Shown here piece by piece: positions 18,763 through 30,220 of a DNA stretch of 64,000 nt. The notes beneath the pieces were generated by a model that saw nothing but the letters and a program-made list of their open reading frames with translations, was not told the DNA's origin and made no database searches. Within the stretch, counting starts at the first letter, position 1, and the number at the start of each line of letters is the position of its first letter. The DNA lies in the NCBI RefSeq assembly GCF_020165985.1, contig NZ_JAIUKZ010000018.1, forward strand, positions 434,001 to 498,000, written 5' to 3'. The translations under genes and the position numbers were made by a program. The DNA is from Bacillus sp. RAR_GA_16. GTDB lineage: Bacteria; Bacillota; Bacilli; Bacillales; Guptibacillaceae.

Positions 18763-20070
18763 TTACGCCTCCATCATTAAGAGTTGTGGATCGTTCAACA
18801 GACGTTTGATGTGGTTAAGAGCAAGTTGTGCTGTCACACCATCAATAAGTCTGTGGTCGTAGCTGATTGATAGAGCAAGTACAGGTGCAGCGACGATTTC
18901 ACCGTCGATTACAACTGGCTTCTCTTCAATACGACCAATACCAAGAATAGCAGCATCTGGATTGTTGATGATTGGAGTAAACCATTGACCACCAGCAGAA
19001 CCCAGGTTAGAAATCGTACATGTGCTACCTTTCATATCGTCCCCTGATAGTTTACCATCGCGAGCTTTTTTAGCCAACTCATTAATTTCAGATGAAACAT
19101 TAAGAAGTGGCTTGCGGTCTGCTTCTTTTACGACTGGAACAACTAGTCCAGCATCAGTGTTAGCAGCGATACCGATGTTGTAGTAATGCTTGTGTACGAT
19201 TTCTTCAGTAGAATCATCAATAGATGCATTCAACATAGGGAATTCGCGAAGTGCAGAAACAAGTGCTTTTACAACGTATGGAAGGTAAGTTAGCTTCACA
19301 TCTTTGTCTGCAGCATATTGTTTAAACTTCTTACGGTGAGCAACAAGATCTGTCACAACTACTTCATCCATGTGAGTAACGTGTGGAGCAGTATGCTTCG
19401 AGTTAACCATTGCTTTCGCAATTGCTTTACGCATACCTTTCATCTTCTCACGAGTTTCTGGTTGTGCAGAAGCTTGTGGTTGAGCTGATGTAGTCGCTTC
19501 TTGTTTCGCTTCAGCTTTTTCTTCTGTCGCTGCTGGAGCTTCAGAAGCTGTTTCGCCTCCACCATTCAAGTGAGTGTCGATGTCTTCTTTTACGACGCGA
19601 CCATTTTTACCTGAACCAGAGACTTTAGAAATGCTTACGCCGTTTTCGCGAGCATACTTACGTACTGCAGGCATAGCGATAACACGTTTTGTTGGATCTG
19701 TTTCTTCGTCGTCAGGAAGTGGTTTTGATCCAGCGCTGTCTTCTTTTGTTTCTGATTTAGCTTCTGCTTTTGGAGCTTCTTCTTCTGCTTGTGGTTGTTC
19801 AGCTGCAGGTTCTTCTTCAGCATCTTCATAACCTTCTGCATCAAAAGTAATAACGACATCTCCAACGATTACAGTTGCGCCTTCTTCAGCGTGTACTTCT
19901 TTAACAGTTCCATCTACTGGAGAAGGAATTTCAACAACAGCTTTGTCGTTTTGTACTTCTGCAAGAATATCGTCTTCTTTTACTTCATCTCCGGATTTAA
20001 CAAACCATTTTACGATTTCGCCTTCATGGATACCTTCACCGATATCCGGCATCTTAAATTGAAATGCCAC
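18763..20070 (-). CDS. pdhC: Dihydrolipoyllysine acetyltransferase (E2) of pyruvate dehydrogenase
   Basis: The core subunit, 435 residues. One N-terminal lipoyl domain carries the lipoylation motif NDKAVVEI near residue 44. An Ala/Glu/Gln-rich linker follows, then the peripheral-subunit-binding domain ([20 protein letters not shown], about 138-172), a second linker and the catalytic domain ending in DHRLIDG near 405-411 with the active His406. It lies 4 bases from pdhD and about 100 bases downstream of pdhB. Confidence 0.97.
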   Translation of the reverse strand: MAFQFKMPDIGEGIHEGEIVKWFVKSGDEVKEDDILAEVQNDKAVVEIPSPVDGTVKEVHAEEGATVIVGDVVITFDAEGYEDAEEEPAAEQPQAEEEAPKAEAKSETKEDSAGSKPLPDDEETDPTKRVIAMPAVRKYARENGVSISKVSGSGKNGRVVKEDIDTHLNGGGETASEAPAATEEKAEAKQEATTSAQPQASAQPETREKMKGMRKAIAKAMVNSKHTAPHVTHMDEVVVTDLVAHRKKFKQYAADKDVKLTYLPYVVKALVSALREFPMLNASIDDSTEEIVHKHYYNIGIAANTDAGLVVPVVKEADRKPLLNVSSEINELAKKARDGKLSGDDMKGSTCTISNLGSAGGQWFTPIINNPDAAILGIGRIEEKPVVIDGEIVAAPVLALSISYDHRLIDGVTAQLALNHIKRLLNDPQLLMMEA

Positions 20071-20169
20071 GGGACTTCGCCTCCTAATTGTAGAAAAATT
20101 TTGCTCATATAAGATCTGAAGCGAAGCGCAGAGTGCGGCTTCACTTCATGTTTTTTTATAAAGAGTTAA

Positions 20170-21147
20170 TTAGAAATTAACAACTTGTGTAGCTTTTTCG
20201 ATGATATCAGTGTGATCAGGAAGCCATACATCTTCTGCTGCTGAGAATGCAAATACCGTATCTGGTGCAGCTACGCGAAGTACTGGTGCTTCAAGACTTA
20301 GAATTGCGCGGTCGTTAATTTCTGCAACAACGTTAGCCGCAATACCAGCTTGCTTCTGAGCTTCTTGAACAACAATTGCGCGATTTGTTTTCTCAACAGA
20401 TGCGATAATTGTATCGATATCGAGCGGGCTAACAGTACGAAGGTCGATTACTTCTGCGCTGATGCCGTCTTTTTCAAGCTCTTCAGCAGCTTTAAGAGAT
20501 GCTTGTACCATTGCACCGTAAGTTACGATTGTAATGTCAGTACCTTCACGTTTCACTTCAGCTTTACCAATTTCAATTGTGTATTCTTCTTCAGGAACTT
20601 CCTGACGGAAAGAACGATAAAGCTTCATGTGCTCAAGGAAAATAACTGGATCGTTATCACGAATCGCAGAAATAAGAAGTCCTTTTGCATCATAAGGGTT
20701 TGAAGGGATTACAACTTTCAGTCCTGGCTGTTGAGCCATTAGACCTTCAAGGCTATCCGCATGAAGTTCAGGTGTTTTAACGCCACCACCAAATGGTGAG
20801 CGAACTGTGATTGGCGCGTGGAAAGAGCCGCCAGAACGGTAACGAAGACGTGCCATTTGACCAGAAATAGCATCCATTACTTCGTATACAAATCCAAAGA
20901 ACTGAACTTCTGGTACTGGACGGAATCCAGTTAGTGCAAGTCCGATAGACATACCACCGATACCTGATTCAGCAAGCGGAGTATCGAATACGCGATCTTC
21001 GCCAAATTCCTTTTGAAGTCCTTCTGTCGCACGGAAAACGCCGCCGTTTTGACCTACGTCTTCACCAAACACGAGTACGTTCTCGTCATTTTTCAACTCC
21101 GTACGCATCGCATCAGTGATTGCTTGAATCATTGTCATTTGCGCCAT
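20170..21147 (-). CDS. pdhB: Pyruvate dehydrogenase E1 component beta subunit
   Basis: The 325-residue beta chain of the E1 tetramer, which decarboxylates pyruvate with thiamine diphosphate. Characteristic segments are [33 protein letters not shown] and the C-terminal transketolase domain [17 protein letters not shown]. The start is ATG 21147; the preceding pdhA gene ends 3 bases upstream with a GGAGTCG site in its last codons. Confidence 0.97.
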   Translation of the reverse strand: MAQMTMIQAITDAMRTELKNDENVLVFGEDVGQNGGVFRATEGLQKEFGEDRVFDTPLAESGIGGMSIGLALTGFRPVPEVQFFGFVYEVMDAISGQMARLRYRSGGSFHAPITVRSPFGGGVKTPELHADSLEGLMAQQPGLKVVIPSNPYDAKGLLISAIRDNDPVIFLEHMKLYRSFRQEVPEEEYTIEIGKAEVKREGTDITIVTYGAMVQASLKAAEELEKDGISAEVIDLRTVSPLDIDTIIASVEKTNRAIVVQEAQKQAGIAANVVAEINDRAILSLEAPVLRVAAPDTVFAFSAAEDVWLPDHTDIIEKATQVVNF

Positions 21148-21150
21148 AGC

Positions 21151-22727
<1,577 letters not shown>

Positions 22728-22729
22728 AT

Positions 22730-22758
22730 AAAAAAACCGCTCCGATGAGCGGTTTTTT
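22730..22758 (-). terminator. ykyA terminator
   Basis: AACCGCTC pairs with GAGCGGTT around CGAT, with T-runs on the minus strand directly after the ykyA stop codon. Confidence 0.85.
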
Positions 22759-23429
22759 TATTCTCCATAATTTACGTTCAATTCAGCTGATTCATAAAAA
22801 GATTTTTTGGCTTCGTTAAAATCAGACGTATATTGATTAAAGTTCTCTTTATGCTCAGCCACTTTGCCATATTTATCATTAACCGATTTAATTTGGTCCT
22901 GCAGCTGTTCTAAAGTAAGTTCCTTGTCTTGTAGTGAGCTATACAGCTTTTTGTCTTGTTCGACAGCCGCTTTGTATTCCTTATGTAACTTCCCATACGC
23001 TTCATAACGCTTATCCATGATGTCAATCAAGTTTTTCGCGTCTTTCTTAGCTGCATCAGCCTCAAGGTCTTCTGTTAAATCCTTTACCTCTTCAAACTCT
23101 TCATAGGCTTCATCAATGCTTTCTTTTTCCTTTTTCAAGTACTCAAGTCGCTGATCTGCATTGCCTTCAGCTTCTTTTGAAAGCTTTTCAATTTGATCAA
23201 ATTCTTCCATACTCAGTGCAACAATTTCATTATAAATGTCTTGTTCCTTTTTTTCTGCTTTCGCTAATGGTTTCTGCTGTTCTCTAAATTGATCTTCAAG
23301 AGCTACAGCTTCTTCTAGGTGGTCGTACATTTTTTCTCCTGGGCTACCGCCAAATTGACAACCCACTAATCCAACCATTAGAAAACAGAAAAATAAAGAA
23401 AGTATTCCTAAACGATATTTACGTAGCAA
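22758..23429 (-). CDS. ykyA: YkyA-type lipoprotein with coiled coils
   Basis: A 223-residue secreted lipoprotein. The signal peptide ends in LVGC (lipobox). The mature part is almost all charged heptad-like sequence (EEAVALEDQFREQQKPLAKA, YEEFEEVKDLTEDLEADA), predicting long coiled coils. I choose TTG 23429, seven bases after GGGGGGA; a GTG further up overlaps that site. The pdh-ykyA-def order matches B. subtilis. The family has been linked to cell-wall binding (DUF/YkyA), but its role is unsettled. Confidence 0.85.
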   Translation of the reverse strand: MLRKYRLGILSLFFCFLMVGLVGCQFGGSPGEKMYDHLEEAVALEDQFREQQKPLAKAEKKEQDIYNEIVALSMEEFDQIEKLSKEAEGNADQRLEYLKKEKESIDEAYEEFEEVKDLTEDLEADAAKKDAKNLIDIMDKRYEAYGKLHKEYKAAVEQDKKLYSSLQDKELTLEQLQDQIKSVNDKYGKVAEHKENFNQYTSDFNEAKKSFYESAELNVNYGE

Positions 23430-23794
23430 AAAAAATCCCCCCACATATCCAATTCATTCCATAATAATTACATCCCTGATTACTATACCATAATACAGAA
23501 CTCAATAGAATACTCCATTTTCAATCCATAGAACATAGTTAAAGAAGTTTTTCATATTGCTATTTCCAAACCTCAAAAAACAGCCACATGCTCTCTTGCA
23601 TGAAAACATGTAATAGGATTTCCTGTTAAGGAGTGTTGTGCTAAACTATCACTATTGTAAGACTCGACACTAAGTTAAAGGGAATCGCTTGTTTACATTA
23701 CAAGATCAGCTAGTAAGTAGAAGAGCAAATGCTTTAACCCTTACAAAAAGTTGAATATACTTATGATAGACCGTTTGAATAGGAGTGAATCATC
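23430..23794. other. Intergenic region between ykyA and def
   Basis: A 365-base AT-rich divergent spacer. A TATGAT hexamer near 23762 could be the -10 of def with a weak CTTACA 16 bases upstream. No RNA gene or ORF stands out. Confidence 0.4.
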
Positions 23795-24337
23795 GTGCTA
23801 ACAATGAAAGATGTCCGTAGAGAAGGAGATCCAATTTTAACTGAAGTTGCAACTGAAATTGCCCTTCCTGCAACTGAAGATGAAAAACAAACGTTAAAAG
23901 AAATGCTGCAATTTCTTATCAATAGTCAGGATCCTGAAACTGCGTTAAAGTATGAATTACGTTCAGGAATTGGGATTGCTGCACCGCAAATTGGCATAAG
24001 CAAACGCATGATTGCTGTTCACGTCACTGATCACAGGGGTACACAATATAGTTACGGGATCATGAACCCTAAAATCATTAGCCATTCCGTGGAAAAAACT
24101 TATTTAGATGGCGGAGAAGGCTGTTTATCTGTTGATCGAGAAGTGCCTGGAGCCGTACCAAGATATGCGCGAATTACAGTCAAGGGCGTTGATGCTGAAG
24201 GTCAACCACTTAAACTAAGATTAAAGGGTCTTCCTTCCATTGTCGTCCAACATGAAATTGATCATTTAGATGGTATTATGTTCTATGATCGTATAAACAA
24301 TGAAGAAGCAAGTGAATTAACACCTCTAGGTCGATAA
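23795..24337 (+). CDS. def: Peptide deformylase
   Basis: Removes the N-formyl group from nascent proteins. All three metal-site motifs are present in the 180 residues: GIGIAAPQ at 58-65, EGCLS with Cys110 as metal ligand, and QHEIDH with His153, catalytic Glu154 and His157. The insertion [13 protein letters not shown] and spacing are typical of the Gram-positive type 2 enzymes. The start is GTG 23795 behind AGGAGTGA. It corresponds to B. subtilis defB (ykrB). Confidence 0.96.
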   Translation: MLTMKDVRREGDPILTEVATEIALPATEDEKQTLKEMLQFLINSQDPETALKYELRSGIGIAAPQIGISKRMIAVHVTDHRGTQYSYGIMNPKIISHSVEKTYLDGGEGCLSVDREVPGAVPRYARITVKGVDAEGQPLKLRLKGLPSIVVQHEIDHLDGIMFYDRINNEEASELTPLGR

Positions 24338-24341
24338 GCAT

Positions 24342-24384
24342 GAAAAAAGGAGGGCGCCGTTTCATATGGCGCCCTCCTTTTTTC
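24342..24384. terminator. Bidirectional terminator between def and ykrA
   Basis: AAAAAAGGAGGGCGCC pairs with GGCGCCCTCCTTTTTT, giving T-runs on both strands between two converging genes. Confidence 0.92.
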
Positions 24385-25166
24385 TATAATAACCCTACTT
24401 TTTTCAGTCCTTTTTTAATTCCATCTTGATCGACTGGATCTGTGATGATATCAGCTACTTTCTTTACTTCCTCATAACCATTTCCCATGGCAATCCCGGT
24501 CCCTGCAAACTTTAACATCTCAATATCATTTAGTGCATCCCCAAAAGCATACGTATTTTCTCGTTTAAACCCAAGATGATTAATCATCGCTTCTATTCCT
24601 CGTGCTTTTGAGCCTCCAGGTGGAATGACATCCATTGAATAGTCATGCCAACGAATAAAGTCTAGATTCCCATACGCATTACGATAACCAGTCTCTTCTT
24701 TACTTTCACAAAAAAGAAGGGCCTGATAAATTTCTCTATCATGATAATAGGAAGGATCATATCCAGGATAATGCATTTTAAGATCATCCATACTTTTAAT
24801 GATGTGTGGGTGATCATGATGGTTCGTCATCATTGCTTCATGATCGAGGAAAACCATCGGATGGCCATTTTTTCTTGCTTCTTCTTCAAGAGCGGTGATT
24901 TCATCCCGACTTAATGGATTTGTTACCACGACTTTGTCTTGATGCTTGACGTATTGACCGTTAAAGCTAATAAACGTGTCTATTCCGAGATCCTCTCTCA
25001 AATCGGCAAACATAAACGGAGCTCTACCCGTTGCAATCGCCACATGAACGCCATTGTTTGTGAGCGTTTTTAAGGATTCGCGAGTTGAAGCTGGAATGTT
25101 TTTATCATGATCTAAAAGTGTACCATCAATATCAAAGAAAACAATCTTTTCATTATGCATTTTCAT
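24384..25166 (-). CDS. ykrA: HAD superfamily Cof-type phosphatase (YkrA)
   Basis: A 260-residue haloacid dehalogenase-fold phosphatase. Motif I is FFDIDGTLL, motif II is ATGR, and motif IV is FGDALNDIEML near the C terminus. The cap domain between about 85 and 185 is His-rich (TNHHDHPHI). Cof enzymes dephosphorylate sugar phosphates or flavin precursors; the substrate here is not known. Position next to def matches ykrA. Confidence 0.9.
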   Translation of the reverse strand: MKMHNEKIVFFDIDGTLLDHDKNIPASTRESLKTLTNNGVHVAIATGRAPFMFADLREDLGIDTFISFNGQYVKHQDKVVVTNPLSRDEITALEEEARKNGHPMVFLDHEAMMTNHHDHPHIIKSMDDLKMHYPGYDPSYYHDREIYQALLFCESKEETGYRNAYGNLDFIRWHDYSMDVIPPGGSKARGIEAMINHLGFKRENTYAFGDALNDIEMLKFAGTGIAMGNGYEEVKKVADIITDPVDQDGIKKGLKKVGLL

Positions 25167-25201
25167 TCACCTGTTTCCACTTAGTTTCTGACTTGATAAC
25201 A

Positions 25202-26107
25202 TTAAGCTGATTTACTTATATTTTTCGTTTCTGTTCTTTGGTGTTTACCAGATAAATAAACGCCAGTAAACACGCCTAGCAAACCGATAATCATAGGCAG
25301 GGTAATTGTCTCATTCAAATAAAGGCTTCCCCAGATTAAGGCAGTGACTGGAACAAGGTATGTAACTAATGTCGCAAACTCTGCACTGCCATGTTGAATC
25401 ATATAGTAAAAGAGCAAATAAGCAAGACCTGAGCCGAACACACCTAGTCCAATTAGCGATATTAGAATATCACGTTGAAGAAGCATCGTAAACTGAATAG
25501 CCCCCTCCCCGCTAACGATCATCATCAAAAGGCCACCGATCGCTCCACTCGTTAACGTAATGAATGACAAAAGATCGACAGGTACTCCTATTAAATTCTT
25601 TTTTGTATACTGAGAAGCGAAACCATAGCAACACGTCGCGATTAGCATCGGTACAATCCCTCTCCACTCGCCTTGTAACAAAGCTTGGAGATCAAGGTCA
25701 ATTAAAAAAAGAACCCCAATAAATCCAACAAGAATACCAGACCATTGCTTGAGAAATAGCATTCGGCCAAATAGAAGGGCTCCAAGAATACTCGTAAATA
25801 ATGGTGTTGTTGCATTTAAGGTTGCGGCAAGGCTACTTGAAATGCGCTCTTCACTAAGCGCAATCATTCCCCAAGGGATAAGTGCATTCATAATACCTAC
25901 TAAAATAAGACTTCGCCACTTTAGCTTTCCCTTTAATTTCTGTAACCGTCCTCTTACCAAGAGATAAATGAAAATGGCTATGGCGCCAAGTAAGCAGCGA
26001 AAAAACACAACGCCCCACGGTCCCACAAGCGGAACCAACAATTTAATGAACATAAATGACATGCCCCATATTAAGCTTAAAGAAATAAGCGCAACATATA
26101 GCTTCAA
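25202..26107 (-). CDS. EamA/DMT family transporter
   Basis: A ten-helix drug/metabolite transporter of 301 residues made of two EamA repeats. The first repeat opens with LYVALISLSLIWGMSFMFIKL, and the second ends with LVPVTALIWGSLYLNETITLPMIIGLLGVFTGVYL, both typical of the family. The C-terminal tail is hydrophilic (GKHQRTETKN). The substrate is unknown; family members export amino acids, purines or drugs. Confidence 0.88.
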   Translation of the reverse strand: MKLYVALISLSLIWGMSFMFIKLLVPLVGPWGVVFFRCLLGAIAIFIYLLVRGRLQKLKGKLKWRSLILVGIMNALIPWGMIALSEERISSSLAATLNATTPLFTSILGALLFGRMLFLKQWSGILVGFIGVLFLIDLDLQALLQGEWRGIVPMLIATCCYGFASQYTKKNLIGVPVDLLSFITLTSGAIGGLLMMIVSGEGAIQFTMLLQRDILISLIGLGVFGSGLAYLLFYYMIQHGSAEFATLVTYLVPVTALIWGSLYLNETITLPMIIGLLGVFTGVYLSGKHQRTETKNISKSA

Positions 26108-26255
26108 CTCTCGTCCTCCTTCTGTGCAACGTTCATCATCCTATTATATCAAATCGAAAACCCTGTCCTTTAACCCCCCCATCTTTTTCCAAACTAATTC
26201 TTCGCACCGTGATTAATAATAGGGATAGGTATTAAAAAAAGAAAGGATGAGCTTG

Positions 26256-26336
26256 ATGTATCGAAAAATGAAGCGCAAATTAAAAAAAACGTGGAGGAAC
26301 GTACTATTCCCTCAGCCTAAATATTCCATTGATTAA
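26256..26336 (+). CDS. Possible 26-residue basic peptide
   Basis: A short frame MYRKMKRKLKKTWRNVLFPQ ending in PKYSID. It has an AAAGGA site 9 bases before ATG 26256. The first half is strongly cationic and could form an amphipathic helix. The spacer is otherwise 364 bases long and empty, upstream of rpoY. No homologue is known to me; it may be chance. Confidence 0.35.
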   Translation: MYRKMKRKLKKTWRNVLFPQPKYSID

Positions 26337-26471
26337 CCTTTTCTACCCTTAAATTCGTGCAAATTCTCCTATTTCTTATGGAAATGTGGTTAGAAACATG
26401 AAAAAGAAACCAATTTCCTATATAATAAACGAAGATGCACACAAATTGTCTGAGTTAAGGAGAGATTTAGA

Positions 26472-26681
26472 ATGATTTATAAGGTATTTTATCAAGAGAC
26501 AAAAAAGGAGGTTCCTGTAAGAGAGCGAACAATGAGCCTTTACGTAGAGGCTACTTCTGAACGGGAAGTTCGCTACAAATTAAAGGACCGCGACCTTAAT
26601 ATTGAATTTATTCAAACTGTGGAAGATGACTTCCTTGCGTTTGAGCAAAAATCAGAGCACTTTGAATTGGAGAATGTATAG
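26472..26681 (+). CDS. rpoY: RNA polymerase epsilon subunit RpoY
   Basis: The small auxiliary RNA polymerase subunit of Firmicutes (YkzG, DUF1447), 69 residues. The opening MIYKVFYQE and the block [19 protein letters not shown] are diagnostic. An AAGGAGAG site precedes the ATG. It ends 3 bases before rnjA, the same tight pair seen in B. subtilis. Confidence 0.95.
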   Translation: MIYKVFYQETKKEVPVRERTMSLYVEATSEREVRYKLKDRDLNIEFIQTVEDDFLAFEQKSEHFELENV

Positions 26682-26684
26682 ACT

Positions 26685-28352
26685 ATGAAATTTGTTAAAA
26701 ATCATCAAACCGCCGTGTTCGCTTTGGGTGGACTCGGAGAAATCGGTAAAAACATGTACGGTATTCAGTTTCAAGATGAAATTATTCTTGTTGACGCTGG
26801 GATTAAATTTCCAGAAGAAGAATTGTTAGGGATTGATTACGTTATTCCTGATTATTCTTACCTCGTTAAAAACCAGGATAAAATCAAAGGGTTATTTATC
26901 ACTCACGGACACGAAGACCATATAGGCGGCATCCCTTATTTACTTCGTGAAATCAATGTACCAATCTATGGTGGTAAACTGGCATTAGGTTTTATTCGTA
27001 ATAAACTGGAAGAGCATGGGCTTCTTCGAGGCGCTTCTTTAAATGAAATCACAGAAGAAGACATTATTAAGTTCCGTAAAACATCGGTTATGTTCTTTAG
27101 AACAACTCACAGTATTCCGGACTCTTTCGGGGTTGTTGTCAAAACCCCTCCTGGTAACATCGTTCATACAGGAGACTTCAAATTCGACTTCACTCCAGTA
27201 GGTGAGCCAGCCAACTTAACTAAGATGGCTGAGATCGGGAAAGAAGGCGTACTTGCACTTCTATCTGATAGTACAAACAGTGAAGTTCCTGGCTTTACAA
27301 TGTCAGAGCGCCGCGTTGGAGAAACGATTCAGGACATCTTTAGAAAAGTGGACGGACGGGTTATTTTCGCAACATTCGCATCAAATATTCACCGTCTTCA
27401 ACAAGTTGTAGAAGCAGCAGTTGAAAACGGTCGTAAAGTGGCCGTCTTCGGTCGTAGTATGGAATCGAACATTACGATTGGTCAGGAACTTGGGTACATT
27501 AATGCACCTAAAGATACGTTTATTGATGCAAATCAAATTAATCGTCTTCCTGAAAACAAAGTAACGATCCTGTGTACTGGAAGCCAGGGTGAGCCAATGG
27601 CTGCTCTATCACGAATTGCCAATGCAACGCACCGTCAAATTCAAATTATTCCTGGAGATACGGTTGTTTTCTCTTCTTCGCCTATTCCTGGTAACCAGGT
27701 AAGTGTATCGCGAATTATTAACCAACTATCTCGCGCAGGTGCAGACGTGATTCACCATAAACTAAGTGATATCCATACTTCTGGTCACGGTGGTCAGGAC
27801 GAACAGAAGCTTATGCTTCGTCTCATTAAACCTAAATTCTTTATGCCAATTCACGGTGAGTACCGCATGCTTAAGATGCATACGAAGCTTGCTCAGGACT
27901 GTGGCATTCCACAAGATCATTCCTTTATCATGGACAACGGTGAAGTTCTCGCGTTAAGCGAAAATGAAGCTTCAATTAGTGGTAAAATTCCATCTGGTTC
28001 TGTTTACGTAGATGGTAAAGGTATTGGAGACATCGGAAACATCGTCCTTAGAGATCGTAAAATTCTCTCTGAAGAAGGTCTTGTTATTGTGGTTGTTTCT
28101 ATTAACATGAAAGAATTTAAAATTCTTTCTGGACCGGACATCATTTCTCGTGGATTTGTCTACATGAGAGAATCCGGTGATTTGATTAATGATGCTCAAG
28201 AGCTCTTATCAAAACACCTTAACGGCGTGATGGAAAAGCGTACAAGCCAGTGGTCTGAAATTAAGAATGAAATTACAGATACGCTTGCACCTTTCCTATA
28301 TGAAAAAACGAAGCGTCGCCCAATGATCCTTCCGATTATTATGGAAATTTAA
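26685..28352 (+). CDS. rnjA: Ribonuclease J1
   Basis: A metallo-beta-lactamase/beta-CASP nuclease with 5'-3' exonuclease and endonuclease action, central to mRNA decay. The 555-residue length is standard. The metal motif HGHEDHIGG is at 74-82; [17 protein letters not shown] and the beta-CASP motif FGRSMESN follow, and MPIHGEYRM supplies the last histidine. It is co-transcribed with rpoY. B. subtilis RNase J1 is also a partner of the GapA-SR1P complex, whose peptide gene lies 13 kb away. Confidence 0.97.
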   Translation: MKFVKNHQTAVFALGGLGEIGKNMYGIQFQDEIILVDAGIKFPEEELLGIDYVIPDYSYLVKNQDKIKGLFITHGHEDHIGGIPYLLREINVPIYGGKLALGFIRNKLEEHGLLRGASLNEITEEDIIKFRKTSVMFFRTTHSIPDSFGVVVKTPPGNIVHTGDFKFDFTPVGEPANLTKMAEIGKEGVLALLSDSTNSEVPGFTMSERRVGETIQDIFRKVDGRVIFATFASNIHRLQQVVEAAVENGRKVAVFGRSMESNITIGQELGYINAPKDTFIDANQINRLPENKVTILCTGSQGEPMAALSRIANATHRQIQIIPGDTVVFSSSPIPGNQVSVSRIINQLSRAGADVIHHKLSDIHTSGHGGQDEQKLMLRLIKPKFFMPIHGEYRMLKMHTKLAQDCGIPQDHSFIMDNGEVLALSENEASISGKIPSGSVYVDGKGIGDIGNIVLRDRKILSEEGLVIVVVSINMKEFKILSGPDIISRGFVYMRESGDLINDAQELLSKHLNGVMEKRTSQWSEIKNEITDTLAPFLYEKTKRRPMILPIIMEI

Positions 28353-28357
28353 TGAAA

Positions 28358-28396
28358 GAAAAGCAGCCTGTCGAACATTCGACAGGCTGCTTTTAT
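28358..28396. terminator. Bidirectional terminator between rnjA and ktrC
   Basis: GAAAAGCAGCCTGTCGAA pairs with TTCGACAGGCTGCTTTT, with short T-runs at both ends. Confidence 0.85.
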
Positions 28397-28405
28397 AATG
28401 AATAA

Positions 28406-29071
28406 CTAGTCACGATTTAGAATTTGGCGCTCCAGACGATTAATATCCTGGTCAGATCCAATCACAATAAGAATATCACCTTTAGATATCTTTTGATCTG
28501 CTTGAGGAGAGACAATGATCTCATCACCTTTTTTTATAGCTACAATGTTCGCACCGTACTTTGCGCGAATATCCAGTTCAATGATGGTCTTATTGTCCAT
28601 TCTAGAGTTTGCGATCAATTCCACAATACTATGTTCATCAGATAGCTCTAAATAGTCTAATACGCTATTGGAAACCATACTATGAGCAATCCGGACTCCC
28701 ATATCGCGTTCTGGATGCACAATTTTATCTGCTCCAATTTTATTTAACACTTTTTCATGATAATCATTCTGGGCTTTCACTGTAATTTTACTTACGCCCA
28801 ATTCTTTTAAAATTAGCGTCGTTAGAATACTCGATTGAATGTTATCACCAATCGCAACAATCACATGATCAAAGTTACGAATACCGAGGTTTTTCAAAAC
28901 ACTTTCGTCAGTTGAATCAGCGATGACAGCATGTGTCGCGACAGATGAAAACTCATTTACTTTATCTTCATCCATATCAATCGCAAGAACTTCCATCCCC
29001 TGCTGACTTAATGACTTACAAATGCTTCCTCCAAAACGACCGAGTCCAATTACGGCAAATTGCTTTTTCAA
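28406..29071 (-). CDS. ktrC: Potassium uptake regulatory subunit KtrC (RCK protein)
   Basis: A 221-residue cytoplasmic gating protein for Ktr potassium channels. The RCK_N Rossmann motif is VIGLGRFGGSICKSL at 7-21 with the acidic residue of AIDMDED; the RCK_C domain (about 135-221) binds c-di-AMP in B. subtilis. The start is TTG behind AGGAGGAG. Its position next to rnjA agrees with ykqB. No channel subunit gene is in the window. Confidence 0.93.
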   Translation of the reverse strand: MKKQFAVIGLGRFGGSICKSLSQQGMEVLAIDMDEDKVNEFSSVATHAVIADSTDESVLKNLGIRNFDHVIVAIGDNIQSSILTTLILKELGVSKITVKAQNDYHEKVLNKIGADKIVHPERDMGVRIAHSMVSNSVLDYLELSDEHSIVELIANSRMDNKTIIELDIRAKYGANIVAIKKGDEIIVSPQADQKISKGDILIVIGSDQDINRLERQILNRD

Positions 29072-29177
29072 CGCACACTCCTCCTACTCATTCAGAAAGA
29101 AACGCGCGCCAGCAACATTGCTGACGCACTATCATATCTATCCTACCACGCTTATTTCAAGTGTCAATCTTTCGCCT

Positions 29178-30195
29178 TTAAGACTTATTCCCTTTAACGT
29201 ACTCCGCATCGAATAAAAATAGTCTCATTAACAAAATAAGAGATGGTATGAGTAAGAATAGACCGGCAATAAAAGCGAGAACAAGATAGATTCCCAGTAG
29301 TTTCATTCGTGTAACCTGAATAGATCGTTACGTAATCGTATAGAATCCAAGGTAAATGCGAAATTCCATAGCCAAAGAAAGCAAAAAAGAATTGGAGCAT
29401 AACGAAAATAAAGGCTGTACCATACCGTTTTCGTTGAAAAATGAAATACGTTGCAATTAAGAAACAAAAGAGTGAAGCAATAAAGAACCATGCATAATCT
29501 AGCGTCTTTTCAAAATGAACCGGATTATGCTGTTGAAGTGCAACGAAAACCAGGATGCTGGATAAAATGGTTGGTGCGCTCCAAAACAAAGCGTATTTTC
29601 TAAGAAGCTCCAGCGCAGGTTCATCGTTTGCACGACTTGCATAATAAGTAAGGAAGGCTGCGCTAATAAAAAGTACTGACACAATTGCTAGGAGAACAAC
29701 TGACCAGGAGTAAAAGCTTGAAAACAGCTCACTCGCTAGAAACTTTACTTCTCCATTCACTTCCTCAATAAATCCCCCCTCTGATAACGTTAACGCTGTA
29801 GAAAGAGATGCCGGGATCAATAAGCCTGTTACACCGTATAAAAATGTATAAACGCGGCTTTTCTTCGCTCCATAGTTTCCAAAAGCATAGAATGAACCTC
29901 GAATGGCAAGTAGAATAATTGCAATGCTACCTGGTACAAGTAGGGCTGTACCATAATAATAGGCCGTATCTGGAAAGAAACCAACGAGACCAACAAAAAA
30001 GAAAACAAAGAACACATTGGTTACTTCCCATACAGGGGACAAATAGCGACTAATAATTTTATTTATAATATGATCCTGTCCTGTTAGCTCACCATAATAA
30101 GCAAAAAATCCCGCGCCAAAATCGATTGAGGCTGTAATAAGATAGCCGTAAAGAAACACCCACAGTACAGTAATTCCTAATAATTGAATGTCCAT
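29178..30195 (-). pseudogene. ythB: Cytochrome bd-type oxidase subunit II, interrupted by a +1 frameshift near the 3' end
   Basis: The second subunit of a quinol oxidase, with about eight membrane helices. The normal frame runs through LPWILYDYVTIYSGYTNETTG and then shifts into a cysteine-rich tail that is not family-like. Reading GATC instead of GATTC at 29289-29293 (plus strand) restores IYLVLAFIAGLFLLIPSLI and ends at a stop at 29178 after GNKS. The subunit I gene lies 25 bases upstream. The break has the same form as four others, so I expect a working gene in the organism. Confidence 0.85.
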
Positions 30196-30220
30196 TTTTC
30201 CACCCCTTTCATCAGTGCAC

